NCBI GenBank assembly: GCA_018873245.2 | Contig: JAEMBT020000008.1 | Location: 12,071,172 to 12,135,171 of the forward strand | Source of the DNA: Archegozetes longisetosus | Lineage: Eukaryota > Arthropoda > Arachnida > Sarcoptiformes > Trhypochthoniidae | DNA length: 64,000 nucleotides | Direction: 5' to 3' | In this document: piece after piece, positions 37,727-50,156 of the stretch | Position numbering within the stretch: the first letter of the stretch is position 1 | Layout: each line of letters starts with the position of its first letter | Notes under the pieces: model-generated | The model's input: the letters and a program-made list of their open reading frames with translations, nothing else | What the model was told of the DNA's origin: nothing | Database searches by the model: none | Translations under genes and position numbers: made by a program

Positions 37727-38104
37727 CCAGGTCGTTCAGAAAGTTTTAAAGTGCAAGCGTCTTATCAAATAAAAATTGATCTCGAGTCGGTCATTGAATT
37801 AGTTATTATTTCAAACCTAAAACCTATTATTTTCATCAAAGTCGAATTAATAGTTTTTATTTTTTAACAATTTAAACTTCGATTCAACATAACTTTCCAA
37901 ATATTTTAATGGATCTCGGTCGAGAGTACATTCGGAAAATTGTTGAGTCGTAGGGTTTAAATTGTCACAAAATAAAACTATTAATTCGACTTTGATGAAA
38001 ATAATAGGTTTTAGGTTTGAAATAATAACTAATTCAATGACCGACTCGAGATCAATTTTTCTTTGATAAGACGCTTGCACTTTAAAACTTTCTGAACGAC
38101 CTGG
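37727..38104. mobile_element. Palindromic mariner-type MITE (378 bp)
   Basis: Starts CCAGGTCGTTCAGAAAGTTT and ends with its exact reverse complement. The arms of about 137 bp (37727-37863 and about 37968-38104) are almost identical, with a loop of about 100 bp. TA flanks both sides. The near-identity of the arms indicates a young copy. An antisense open frame across it (37847-38080) is a by-product of the palindrome. Confidence 0.88.
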
Positions 38105-38106
38105 TA

Positions 38107-38787
38107 TAGAGTTAAAAAATCAAGCCTAAGACTAAGCCTAAGGCGTAGCCTTTAGGCTGGAAGACTATAAGATAGCGTAGTCTGTAGTCTTGGGCTGTTC
38201 TCAACCTCTTAGTCTTTAGGCTTAACCTCAGACCAAAAGCCTTAACCTCAATCTAACCTCTTAGCCTTCCATGTGAGAAACTTCTTACATATATTTTTTA
38301 TTAACTGGGCAAATGACAAGTAATTTATTATGTATTGTTGACTAGATACAGTTAAAATACAAAAGAAAGTAATGTTCACATTAATCATTAAAAATGTTCA
38401 ACCATGATTCTAAAGGCATCAATGTTTTAATAGTTTACTTATTCAAACGATTGCCTCTTTAAGCTACCAAATCTCTAGCTTTTGAGAATACCTACTCACT
38501 AGGAGCACTTGTGGCTGAAATTGCAAAAAATTTCAGCATTGAAGTGCAAAACTTATAATTTGATACTTGTGGTGCTATGCTATTAGAAAGAAATCTTTTA
38601 ATTTCGTTTTGGAGAATTTTATTTATTTTCAATAATTTATATATTTGGAGACCAAGAGGTTAACCTGATCAGACCAAGGCTTAGGCTGTAGGCTTAGCCT
38701 CCTCATAACTTCATAGTCTTAGGCTTGGTCTTTAGGCTCAACCTAAGACCAAACTTGAGGTTAGGCCGCCTAAAACTTTTAACTCTA
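38107..38787. mobile_element. hAT-like element with AGGCTTAGnCC subterminal repeats
   Basis: TIRs are TAGAGTTAAAA on both ends. Many copies of words like AAGCCTAAG and TTAGGCTT lie at both ends, as subterminal repeats of hAT elements do. The octamer TATATATA follows the right end (38788-38795) and also lies at 37719-37726, separated from the left end only by the palindromic mariner-type MITE, which therefore inserted at the edge of this element's target duplication. Confidence 0.75.
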
Positions 38788-40011
38788 TATATATATTCGC
38801 TTAATAGTATCTGCTCAACACATTCTATAAGTGTTGAATATCGTTGTCGCGCAATAAAGGTCTGAGTAGTTCAATAATAACATTTTATCATGAATAAAAC
38901 TCAGAAATTAGAACCTTTCCCTAAAATTGTTTGGGTTAGCATTTATGTAATCGACTCACAAGTAACTAAGTTTCAAAAGAATATAGTTTCAATTATATTC
39001 TCAAAGTTGCATTTATTTATAAGATTCGGTTCATAAAATTGTGATTTATTTATGAAATTACATAATAGGTACTAAATTTGTATATAATGTGACAAAAATT
39101 GTACGAATTACAGATTCAATTGTGTTTCAATTTTACATAAGTTAACTTTCAAATTCAAACATTGATCTTGTTTTAAATTAAAATTTCTGCAAAAGAAAAA
39201 ATTAAGTGTTTATTGTGTCATCAAAGTTAGAGTCTTCAAGACTAAATGTCTTATGTGAGAGTGAGAGAGAGAAAGAAAAAGAGTAAAACCTAAACTTGTG
39301 ATTTCTTAACCTTAAATATAAACCAAAGCTTATATATTTTATATACATTCCACATATTTTTATATATCTGGTCTATATAAAATATAGTCCTGGTCCATTC
39401 CTGTCCACAAATTGTTATATTATGAGTTGATCGGGCAATACTTTACGAATAAAGTAAAAGCGTCAACTCAAAATGATTAGTTGAGCACAACTTTAAAATG
39501 AAGTAAAAACTAAGTATAACTTTGGTATGGAATGTGAAATAGTATTGTTATAGAATGTGGTGCTATTCGATCAGACTATACTATTATATGTTTAGTTTGG
39601 TTAGGACAACTGTGAGCAAAAGGAACACCATAATCAATCCATACTAGTCTCAAATTTAGATGCAATAATGTGGACAAGAAAATCAATAAATCCTTAAATG
39701 ATCATTTTAAAACAAGTTTTAGCTTCAGTTGTTCAGCTTTATCCCTGGTATTGTTGCGAATTATTTTAGTTGAGTTAAGGTCATGTAATACTGATTGCGT
39801 CAGATTTAACCTTAGTTAAACTTATTGAGTATAATTGGTGAGCACGAACTGAGCTACAACAATGCCGGAGGGATCAATACAACTAGAGCTGAGGTTCTAT
39901 AAAAACTATTAGGCATTCATGACTTGGGCTCTCATTTAAAAGTTTGCTCAAAGGCGGAAAATGAGATTAAACTTACGATCGTGTACAATAAAATCGTTGA
40001 CGAGAAAAACT

Positions 40012-41469
40012 TCATGGAAGACTACTATCACTAGAATCGGACTCAACTTTCTTAATAGCAAACCCTTTGCGAACTAACTCTTCGCCAATATTCAAAGGAC
40101 TCGTACTTTGAGACTGACTCCAATCATCACCAAAATTATTACTATTAGTCGAACTCGGATTCAAATCAATGAGTTCTATAAAATACTTTTCTTTCTTTCC
40201 ATTAATGAGTTTGACTTCAACTAACTTGGCCTGAAGAGTCTTCCATAACGCCATATGAGTTAAATCTTTGAAACAATTAATAGCCTCTTCGGTCCAATCG
40301 ATTTGATATTTAGGAACAACAGAACTGAGCGAACATTCAATGGCTTGAAAGGGGAGGCGTCTTAAGAGATCGTCTTTTAGACAACAGATTTGCTTGTATT
40401 TAACAAAAGCCTCGTCACCATAGTCTAAATAAAAAATGCCAACTTTTGACTCTTGGAGAGAGTAAGGTTTGTCTTCAAGACTGGTAACTCTGGCTCTGTA
40501 CCAGTGCTCGTCGAATTGATACGGGGCGGCCACTAAGTCTCCTACTTTAATCTCGTTCGGCTTAAAACTAATCCTATTGTCTTCATTCTCATAAAAATCT
40601 GTCGTCTCTTCCATCAGGTAATCCAATTGAATGCCTCTATTGTCAGCTATTTGTACGTAAAACTCGTTCGGACTCTTGACTGCAGAAACAAATACTTTAA
40701 TCAGATGCTGATCACTAGTTGGGTCTAGTCTTGCGTTATAATTATCAAAGTCTAGTTCTGAATCTGTCATATTATCTTCTATTGGCAGAAGATATGGATT
40801 TGCTAACTGTTTCTGATTATAAGGATATTTATTGCGAAGATATTTGTCATTCTTTTCGACCTCAATATTAATGAGACGAAAGGCTTCTTCTATTTGCTCG
40901 GTAGTTCCAGTAATCGAAACTGGAGCCAACGTCTCGGTACTCTTCTTATCAGTCTTCTTCACATTAATCTTAGTGCCGGACTTGTCCATCAAATAGCGAA
41001 TATTATCTCCGTTTCGACCAATAATACAGCCAACGGCTCGAGTGGGAATCAGAAACTTTTTTGTTACGATAAGAGATTGTTCTGCAATGATCTGATTGAT
41101 AGCCATCTCGGCCCGAGCTGTGTTTTCTTGAGATCCTTTAATTACTAAATATCTGAAGTTATCGTTAGTATTATTGCTATTATTTGCTCCATTATTGCAG
41201 ACACTGCTGTCTTCAGAGCTGATGCGTGTCTTAGTCTCTGACTGTATCTTCTTGATCTGTTCGCCTCCGCGTCCGATGACTGCTCCCACATATTCTTTGG
41301 GAACTTTGACAGTGACCACAGATTGATGAGACGTAGTAACTGATCGGTTCTTCAAGTCTGACTCGTAGTCGTCATCAGATCTGAATAACAAGTAAAGTGA
41401 AACACCAGAGACAGCGACTCCTAAACCGATTCCCGCACTCAGTAACAGTCTTTTGCCAATCTTGTCCAT
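40012..41469 (-). CDS. TDRKH: Tudor and KH domain-containing protein (TDRKH/Papi)
   Basis: Orthologue of vertebrate TDRKH and Drosophila Papi, a mitochondrial outer-membrane scaffold that binds PIWI proteins through methylated arginines and supports 3' trimming of piRNA precursors. Single exon, 485 residues. An N-terminal membrane anchor (about residues 8-29, LLLSAGIGLGVAVSGVSLYL) is followed by KH1 with its GRGG loop (66-69) and KH2 with GRNG (151-154). An extended Tudor domain follows (about 255-400: VGDLVAAPYQFDEHWYRARV, then FYLDYGDEAFV). Order and spacing match the family; the acidic tail is short. The first ATG directly precedes the anchor. An intact Papi in a transposon-rich region fits an active piRNA pathway, but that link is inference. 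The absence of introns is worth noting. Confidence 0.93.
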   Translation of the reverse strand: MDKIGKRLLLSAGIGLGVAVSGVSLYLLFRSDDDYESDLKNRSVTTSHQSVVTVKVPKEYVGAVIGRGGEQIKKIQSETKTRISSEDSSVCNNGANNSNNTNDNFRYLVIKGSQENTARAEMAINQIIAEQSLIVTKKFLIPTRAVGCIIGRNGDNIRYLMDKSGTKINVKKTDKKSTETLAPVSITGTTEQIEEAFRLINIEVEKNDKYLRNKYPYNQKQLANPYLLPIEDNMTDSELDFDNYNARLDPTSDQHLIKVFVSAVKSPNEFYVQIADNRGIQLDYLMEETTDFYENEDNRISFKPNEIKVGDLVAAPYQFDEHWYRARVTSLEDKPYSLQESKVGIFYLDYGDEAFVKYKQICCLKDDLLRRLPFQAIECSLSSVVPKYQIDWTEEAINCFKDLTHMALWKTLQAKLVEVKLINGKKEKYFIELIDLNPSSTNSNNFGDDWSQSQSTSPLNIGEELVRKGFAIKKVESDSSDSSLP

Positions 41470-44382
41470 TATTTCTGGTCAATCTTCCGACTGTTCTATC
41501 AATCGACTATTGATTTAATCGATTGACAAATTTTTACTTTGTTTTCACTGAAGAACTAAAAATAATTGACATTTAAATCACTTTATTGTTTATTTTCGTC
41601 TATGAGGTAAAAGTTTAGGATTTTAATCAAATCAAAAACGTTTAGTATTTTATTGGTTTTCGTACTTCAAGATTATTGAATGGGTTATAAGCAATGGATT
41701 TATGTTTTACGTTATTTATTGTGATTTTGTCTCAATATAGATAAATTAAGATAAATTAAGATAAACCCAAAGGAATACCTGTTTTTCGGCCTAATTGTAA
41801 TTAGTTCAAGTCCTGTTATGTTGTAATGTAATTTATTTTGTTCAATATCTCTATGACAACATTAAACTCATGCTCTCTGTATTAAAGCGTGTAATGCTCT
41901 TCACTATACAGTGAACGCTCATTATTGAAATTAATGGGCAAAATTTAATCAATTTTTAATTAAATGACAGACGCTTGTAAACGAAAATGATTTTGTAAAC
42001 GAAAGTATTCTTCAAACCTATATTTAGAAAAAAATAACTCAATAACAAAGCACTTATATTTCGAAATTGCCTTGGTTTTTATAAAGAGGTTTCAAAAATA
42101 TATACCTTAAAAAACTTTTGAAATCTTTTCAAATGAATTTAAATTACACGCATTCCTCACTTTTAAAATAAAATTAACACGAAATCCACGATTTACTCAT
42201 TAAGCGGAATATAGTTTATCAGAACTTGATTGCAACTGATTGGTAATCGATTGGAAAATAATTTAATCAAACCTTCAAACCTAATCAAAAGTTTCCAAAA
42301 CTCTTTCAAAGTTCTTGATAGGGATTGTTCGAATAAAATTTTAGTAATCTAATAAAATTTTTGAGTCGCAGAAACTTTGACTGCGATAACACAAAGATAG
42401 TCATTTCATTCTAGCTTACCATTTCATAAGTTTGTCCCAATTTTCTTTAAGTCCTATTTGAAAAGCAAACAAATATTTCTCTTCAAAAAATCAAATAAAC
42501 ATGAATTATAAAAGAAAACGAAAATATTTGATAACAGGGCGTAATTATCGGTACTTAAAACTACATTTATTTAATTCATTTGTTTTCATTGTTTTGGTTT
42601 CTTTCTCAGGCGTTATTCAATAGTTTTTGTTTGTTTGCAAATATTACTGTCATTTTTGGCGTCATTTATCAATTGTTGCCATTAAAACTGAAATAATGGT
42701 AGTTTAATGAATTTTCTCAAATAAGATTAGTTTACATCAAATTCTGCCAAAAGTCTAACGCCAAGAGTCAAGAGTCAACGCAAGTCAAGATGTTCACTTC
42801 AAAATCTCTAAATAGTGTTAAGCAATCGCCTAATTCTAAGAGCCTGCAGAGCACTTATAATGAGTGTTCCGCAAGACTTAACATTAACTATTTTTTGCGA
42901 TTCATGCTCTTCATTCAAATAACTGTGATGAAAAACTAGATTTCGATCATATTTATCGTAATTTTATGTTAATTTTTTTCATTAAATGAACGCAAAGTTG
43001 AGAATTTTCTAAGATCTTAAGCATAAAATCTGTAAAACTTCAGATGAATGTTGAGATATCATGGTAGCAATAAAATAAATGAGATTGTGATTGAGACTCT
43101 ATTATCTATTTAATAATATATGAATAATAGTTACAATGTTTGTAGTAGTCGTTAACAATCATAGCAGTTAAGAAACTATTATTATGATTTGAGTTTAACA
43201 AAACTTGTTTTCTCCCTCTTATACTATTAACTCTTCATCTATAAATTATCTATTCATTCGTATTTCAATAGTGCATTATGTAATCTAAATAAAATTCATT
43301 GTTGGCACTATGAATGATGTCTTTATGAACCTTTCTATGCATAATTTAAGTGACTGAGCATTACTTTTTGGTTAGTCTTGTAATTGATTTACTTTAATTT
43401 GAAAATATGATTAACTTAACAATAACTCAATAAAGTATATGAAATTTTCTATTTTAAGAAACAAATATTTTAAAACTTTATTGTATTCAATACATAGATA
43501 TATTTATGGGATCTTACACTTACTCCTAAAGAATTGCTTTCTATTAAACTCAAATTAAAAATCTTATGAAATCGAAAGTCAAGCAATAAGAAACTTGACT
43601 TCAAATAATCTTCAAATAGCTTACACTTAGGAAGAAATCCAATTAATAAGAATAGAAAAGAAATTGAAAGTCATAAATAGACACGACATTCGGGAAGTGA
43701 TCGAAATCCCAAAAGCAGGTGAAAGTGTTTCTATAAATCAAATCTATTTAATATTTTTTTTGCATCATCGCATTCAGCGGTAAAGAACAAGGAGACAAAA
43801 AGTGAAAGCCTTTCAACAGAAAAAAATTATGTTATGATAAATGTGCCTGTAATGCTTTATTGTCTATTTTTAATGCTTAGGATACAAGCCTTGAATAGAG
43901 GCTTTACTAGAATGACATAAGACGTTGAGTTAAGTCCTATTGATTTAGTGTTTGTTGCCCTAAAAGCTAGTGCAGCAAAACAATGCCTCTAAATTTAACT
44001 GATTTCAAAGCGAATTGACCGATTTTACACAATTGAGGAATGGGTGGCTCTATCTCCGCATCATCTCCTAATTGGCACCAAAAACATTGGCCACTAATAG
44101 CTTCTCAAAAATTTCCAAACAAGAAAACTTTCAAATCGGAAATGAAAGTCCACAAAATCATTATGGGATGGACTAAATCCCGGACACATTTCTGTAATTT
44201 AGGTTAAGATTGAATGCAAATAATTTCAATCATGAGTTAATACAAAACTGTTTTCACTTATCATTCTGGTGTTGGCTTTCGAAACACATTCAGCTTTTAG
44301 TTAGTTTTGATTCAGATCTTATGCTGTAATCATCATCTTCTATGATTTTCTTCTATGATTTTCTTCTATCTTAATCATAAAT
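41470..44382. other. Intergenic between TDRKH and P450
   Basis: The two genes diverge from here, so it should hold both promoters. I see no gene and no clear TATA box. A short direct repeat (GATAAATTAA three times, about 41740-41766) is present. Confidence 0.5.
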
Positions 44383-47300
44383 ATGATTTTAGACAACTTT
44401 ACAAGTGCTGTAAACTTCTTAAATCTATTTTCTTATGACAGTTTATCACTTAAACTGATAATTTACATCATTATCGTTGTTACCATTCTTTATCATTATT
44501 ACCGATGGCGTCAATTTTGTTCAGTAATTGATCGCATGCCTGGACCACCAGTTCATCCGTTAGTTCCATGGATTGGACACGCAATAATAGTCCTGGACTT
44601 GGATCGATATCAGTTTCCGTATGGAACTTATGTCCGTAAGTTTTCGACTATTTCAGTCTTTAAGCCCTAAACTAAAATTTTTTGAATCTTTATTCTTGAA
44701 ATATTCTTCAAATTTTATTCTTCTAGTTATTTATCAAATGCTAAGTTCCATGAATAATATTTATAAAAAAGAAAGAATATGCAAGATGTGGGTCGGATTA
44801 AAACCTATCGTTGTTTTGTTCACACCTGAAACGGTTGAGGTATTTGATATCAATTTAAATAACATTAAATAAAATCAAATTTATTGATAATTCTACATAC
44901 TGTCGACAATTTAGTTATCTATCATACTGACAGATTTTCTAATTTTTTAAAACTCTTCCAAGCTATGAATACCACTTCCTGATTATAAAGGTTAAGAGCA
45001 ATGAGAAATTTGAGAAATATAATTATTGAAAAAATGTCACGTTCTTATAGGGTGTCATTAATTAACAAATAAATCAAGTTTCTAAATGAACTTTCTCTTG
45101 TAGTAAGCATGAAATCTTACACTTATTTTAAAAGTTCGTGCTCTAATCTTATTTAATTTATCTGGAATTTTATCTTAAAAATCTAGAGTAATTTATTTGA
45201 TTTGAATTTCTGTTAGCATTATATACGACACCAATCAAAACATAATAATCTTATTCATTAAACCTTTTTTCTTGTTCAGGTAAATATTCAAGATTTCCCA
45301 CTTTTTAAGGGAAGAAAAAAGTTAGAAGTCTTGAATAGTAGCACTTGGTTTGATTAAAAATTACTCTCAATTTTAGGTATTTTATAGATTTGCAAGAAAG
45401 CGAAATAAAAATTATACTCTTATAAGACATAGTAATAGTAATATGCTTCAACTTATTAGTAGTAACTGATATGATTGCATGTTCAGAGTATAAAATAAAC
45501 ACTTTCTTAAACGATCAATTTCTTTCACTCATACTTTGAAAATGCGTTAATAATAATAATCAGTCATTAATTGTCTTACATTCCCACTGCCCTGTCTGTA
45601 ATTGAATTGAGACTTAGGTTACGTTTAATTGGAAGAAAACTCAATGAATTATTTAAATTTTAACTAATTTTTTAAATATATTGTCTGGATCAGGTAATCC
45701 TGAGCAGTACCACACTGACTGATAAGTCAGTAGAATATAGGTTTCTCGAGCCCTGGTTAGGTGAGTTCTATCATTCAAATTAAGGTAATCTTAAGATAAT
45801 TAATAAAGAATTTTAATCGACGAGAAGGTGGTGGCTTAGTCACAAGTTCAAGAACAAAATGGAAAACTAGACGCAGAATATTGACACCAGCCTTTCATTT
45901 CCGAATCTTAGAAGACTTTTTGCCCATAATCAATGAACAGTCAACTATTTTGATTGACAAATTAAGATCTATTAATGCAGGAAAACCTGACAATGAAAGT
46001 ATTGACATCGTACCTATAATAACATTATGCACTCTTGATGTAATTTGCGAGACCGCGATGGGCATCAAAGTTGGTTGTCAGGCCAACTCAGAGCTCGATT
46101 ACGTGAAATCGTTGCATGATATAAGCGGAATCTTTCTCATTAGACTAATGCGTCCCTGGCTTTGGCCTGATTGGGCCTTCAATTTGAGCAAACATGGAAA
46201 ACAGTTCAATAGGTAAGTAAACTCTATTCTTTAAATGCTTAGCAAACACTTGTGAACTAGACTCTAAATAAGTAAGAACTTTAGAAACTAAGAACAAAGA
46301 ATTGATTTCCGGTGCGATCATTAGGCACAATATAGTCGAGTTTAGACTAAATTTCAAATTCAATAATTACGTAATGTGAATGCTTAGCATTAGTAAAGTC
46401 GAAATTAGTTCTAATATTAAAGCATCGGGTTTTTCAAGCCTGAAAATAAGGAAACAGTTGTCAATTGGATTAGCCTCAAAGTGATATAGGAGACAAAGAG
46501 AAGTTGAGGTCAAAATCTAGGAAAACTTAAACAATAGAAATCTAAAAATTTCTAATAAAGTAGCAAACGATCAAATTTGATTAACTTTATGGCTAATTTT
46601 AGAATTCTACAAATTTGCTTCATTCGACTCCCTTATGTTCTTGTAGCCACTTGAAATCGACTAGATCATTCGAAGCATCATTTTGTTTTGTTTCATAACA
46701 AAGAGAAAGTTTTTAAAACTGCTTTATGAATCAAACATCCTATACGTTACCGCACATAGACTTGTCCAACAAGTTGTTACAACTTTAATGCTTTATTTGG
46801 CGTTGCACGCATTCCTCAGTTTTGTCAATGATTGCTCAATAATAACCACAAACCATAACTAATTGTTTCACTAAAACAGTACAGCAGGTGATATTGAAAA
46901 GCCATTACACAGTATTTCCGAAAATGATTAGTGATCTATAAATACTATGACACCCACGCTATATTCTTATAACAAGCAGGAAGTCATGTTGATTTGAAAT
47001 TAAAATAATTTTTTCAAATATAGTTATACTATTAAAAATTATTGCCTTATTCGGCGCCTATCCTACTCAAAACTTTAGGATACTTAAACTTAAGATATTT
47101 TAAAGTCTTCAGTTTGATTGCATGTATGAGTATTGCATTTATTTAATTTTATGCTTTGTTATAATTTTTTAATGAGAAATTTTGTATTGAGAAAACCATT
47201 TAAAATGATGAAATTTACTCTTAAGCTCACTAAAGAAAATGAAAGACTTCACAATGAAAGTGATTCGCGATCGTAAGGAAGAATGGATTAAGCATATAAA

Positions 47301-48454
47301 AGAAAAAGATAAAAGTGATATGAAAGCTGAATCATTGGATTCGATAAAGGACTCAGACTTCTTCAACTGCGGCAAGAAAAGACTAGCATTTCTTGATTTA
47401 TTACTTCAGCAGCATTTGATTACAAATACATTAACTCTTGAAGACCTGAGAGAGGAAGTCGACACTTTCATGTTTGCGGTTTGTCTTTAATACACGAATA
47501 ATGTATTTATCTAACAATTAACATTTCAACGATATCCAAACATAAGTTTTATAAATAAGTTTCATTCATATGAATTCTTTCATGAGAATAGTTCTCATAA
47601 TAAAATATTTATCATGGCAACTATTGTGAGATATGTATAGATTTGTTTATCGATGTAAAAATAGTTTCTATTTATTTGAAATTTATTTGGATGAAAGTCT
47701 TATTTTGGTTTCATGTGCAATATGTTGAATAGGGTCACGACACGACTGCACAAGCCATCAGTTGGACTTTGTATATGTTGGGCCTTCATCAAGATATACA
47801 AACTAGAGTTAGAGAGGAAGTTGATGCCATTATGGACGCAAACCCAGATAGCGATGACTTCACAATCGAAGATATCAAACAATTAAAATATTTGGATTGT
47901 GTTCTCAAAGAAGTTCAAAGACTATATCCAACTGCACCATTTATAGGTCGAGAACTCAGTGAAGACACGATCATAAGTAATACGTTACTAAATATTTTGC
48001 AAAAATGATTGAAAATATGACAAAAAAATTAAATTTTGTTTGAATAGATGGCTATTTAGTACCAAAGGGTACTTCATGTGGCATTTTCACTTATCTCTTA
48101 CATCGAGACCCGGAATCATTTCCAAATCCCGAGCTTTTCATACCCGAACGCTTCATGCCTGAGAACTGTATTGGACGTCATCCTTACTCCTATATACCAT
48201 TCAGTGCTGGTCCTCGTAATTGTATTGGACAAAAGTTTGCTGTTTTGGAGCAGAAAATCGTTGTTTCGAAAATAGTGAGAAATTTTTATCTGAAATCAGT
48301 GGATCAGAGGGACAAACTTATAATTGTAGGAGAAATGGTTCTCAGAACTAGAAATGGTTTGAAGATTATTATAAAAGAAAGAACCAAAAATAGTTTTAGT
48401 TATGCGAAAAATGCTGAGGTTCCCATTAATTGTCTGTCCTCGCAATCACTCTAA
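44383..48454 (+). CDS. Cytochrome P450, CYP4 family-like
   Basis: Microsomal haem monooxygenase; CYP4 members typically omega-hydroxylate fatty acids or process hormones and xenobiotics. Seven exons: 44383-44635, 44727-44839, 45694-45760, 45828-46212, 47226-47478, 47733-47976 and 48048-48454. All are GT..AG and phase-consistent, giving 573 residues, rather longer than the usual 500-520. Visible landmarks are an N-terminal membrane anchor and the PGPP hinge, ILSSTTLTDK, C-helix WKTRRRILTPAFHFRILEDF, I-helix AGHDTTA (split by intron 5), K-helix EVQR, the PERF motif, and the haem loop PFSAGPRNCIG with the ligand cysteine near residue 497. The extra length comes from a lysine- and aspartate-rich insertion before the I-helix and a longer C terminus. 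No defect is seen. The family number is by motif resemblance; the substrate is unknown. Confidence 0.9.
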
Positions 48455-49934
48455 TATATCGCTGTTTTAACTCAAACTGCATTTATATTATTGTAATCTA
48501 AATATAACGTATTTGTCTATGAATGATTTTGTCTATATGAATAATAAAGTATCACTTGTTTTTTATCGTAATCATATTTATTTACTTATGGCTTTAACTT
48601 CATGTTAATTTGAAAATAGCTTTCACGACTCGCCTTCACTTATCACAAAATCTTTAGGACTGTACTCAAATAGTTAGAAAAGTTATTTTGAATATTATGT
48701 GAGGTAATCAAATTAAGGTTAGCGTCCAAGAAATGAAATTTTTAGAATCATTTTTGTTAAAAATGATAAACACTGATTAAATGTAAACTTACTATTAAGC
48801 TTAATACTAAAAGAATGATTTCTAAATGAATGATTTGCTTGCTTTGAAAAGCTTGTGTAATTTGCATTTCTCTTTGATTAACTATTTACTTAGCTATTAA
48901 CTATTGCATAAACTCTAAAACAATTAGAACTAGTCTATTTTAATAAGTTTGTATTTTATTATCGACAAAAATCTAGCTGTTGATAAGCTGACAAAATAGT
49001 AGAGTTAGTGAACTACTCTAAGGCAACGCAATCAATTCATTAAAACTAGTTTAATGATCGTCAAGTGAATAAATTCAAAGCCAATGATCTAGTTTTCAAT
49101 TATATTCTAGTTTATATGCAGTAATCTGAATCAATAAAGACTACAGATTAACTGATCGTAAATGGCAAAATATTTGTATCATTTCAATGAGAACTTTCCC
49201 AGAGTAAAAGTGAATGCGTTAGTCTTTTGCGATTCGCAATTTCATTACTACTGCTCTAAAAGTTGAACTTAGTGTAAAACCGTTAATAAAGCCTTTATTT
49301 TGTGCAATAATCCTGTGTTTAATTTGTTATTTGATATAATTGCAAAACGCAGTAAATAAATTATGATTACATAGGATTTTAATTATAGCTTTATTAACAT
49401 TTTTAAGTCGAGTTCAACTTTTCGAGTAGCAACCCAACGGCAACTAAACATTTTTCTATTTAACAAATTTAAGTGGAGAGTGAGCACCCTTTGCCCCATA
49501 TGTGGTATTAGATCAATAAGTTAGAATAAGAATAATATCGAAAGTGCTTTCTTGTTTCTTAAAGGCTTGAACTCATTTTTAAGTCAATTGTGATTATTAC
49601 ACAAAAACATTTCGTAAGTAAAATAAATCTCACTCTAAGCACTACTTGATTGCACATTTATTGTAATTACATTTTACATTTCAAGTTATAACTTGTTTTA
49701 TATCCTGAATGATACGAAGTTAACAGAAGCCTATTAAATTCTAGAACTTAATAAATGATATACTATGCAGCAAAAATTTAAATATATTTGTAGCTCAATG
49801 GAGCCATACGTCGAATGGACTTTACTTTCAAGCAATGGCTAATTGTGGAGTTATTATCACATAAATTGCTTTACTCATCAAGTTTCTTATTTTAATTCGT
49901 TCAATATTAGTGAATAAAAAAAATTTTGCTTCAG
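48455..49934. other. Intergenic between P450 and lipase relic
   Basis: No gene is recognised. I looked for upstream lipase exons (oxyanion and HG-type motifs) and saw none. A poly(A) signal candidate AATAAA lies at about 48541, about 90 bp after the P450 stop. Confidence 0.45.
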
Positions 49935-50156
49935 AATGATATAAACTCTAATTCAAAATGGCTTCATTTGATTGGTTTAAGTTTGAGGGCACATGTAAAG
50001 GGATGTGTGAGACAACAGGCACGAAATTTAAAAAGAGTTGCTGCATTGGATGCAGCAGAACCCTATCTTGATGGATTGCCTTCAGAGATCAAAATTGATG
50101 CATCTGATGCACTAAATGCTGGTAATGGTATATAATACATTGGTATAATATTGATA

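Larger units (their letters stand above)
37441..40011. other. Intergenic between IR and TDRKH
   Basis: Apart from the two nested elements at 37727-38787 and a purine-rich GA/AG microsatellite at about 39256-39285, nothing is recognised. Confidence 0.55.
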
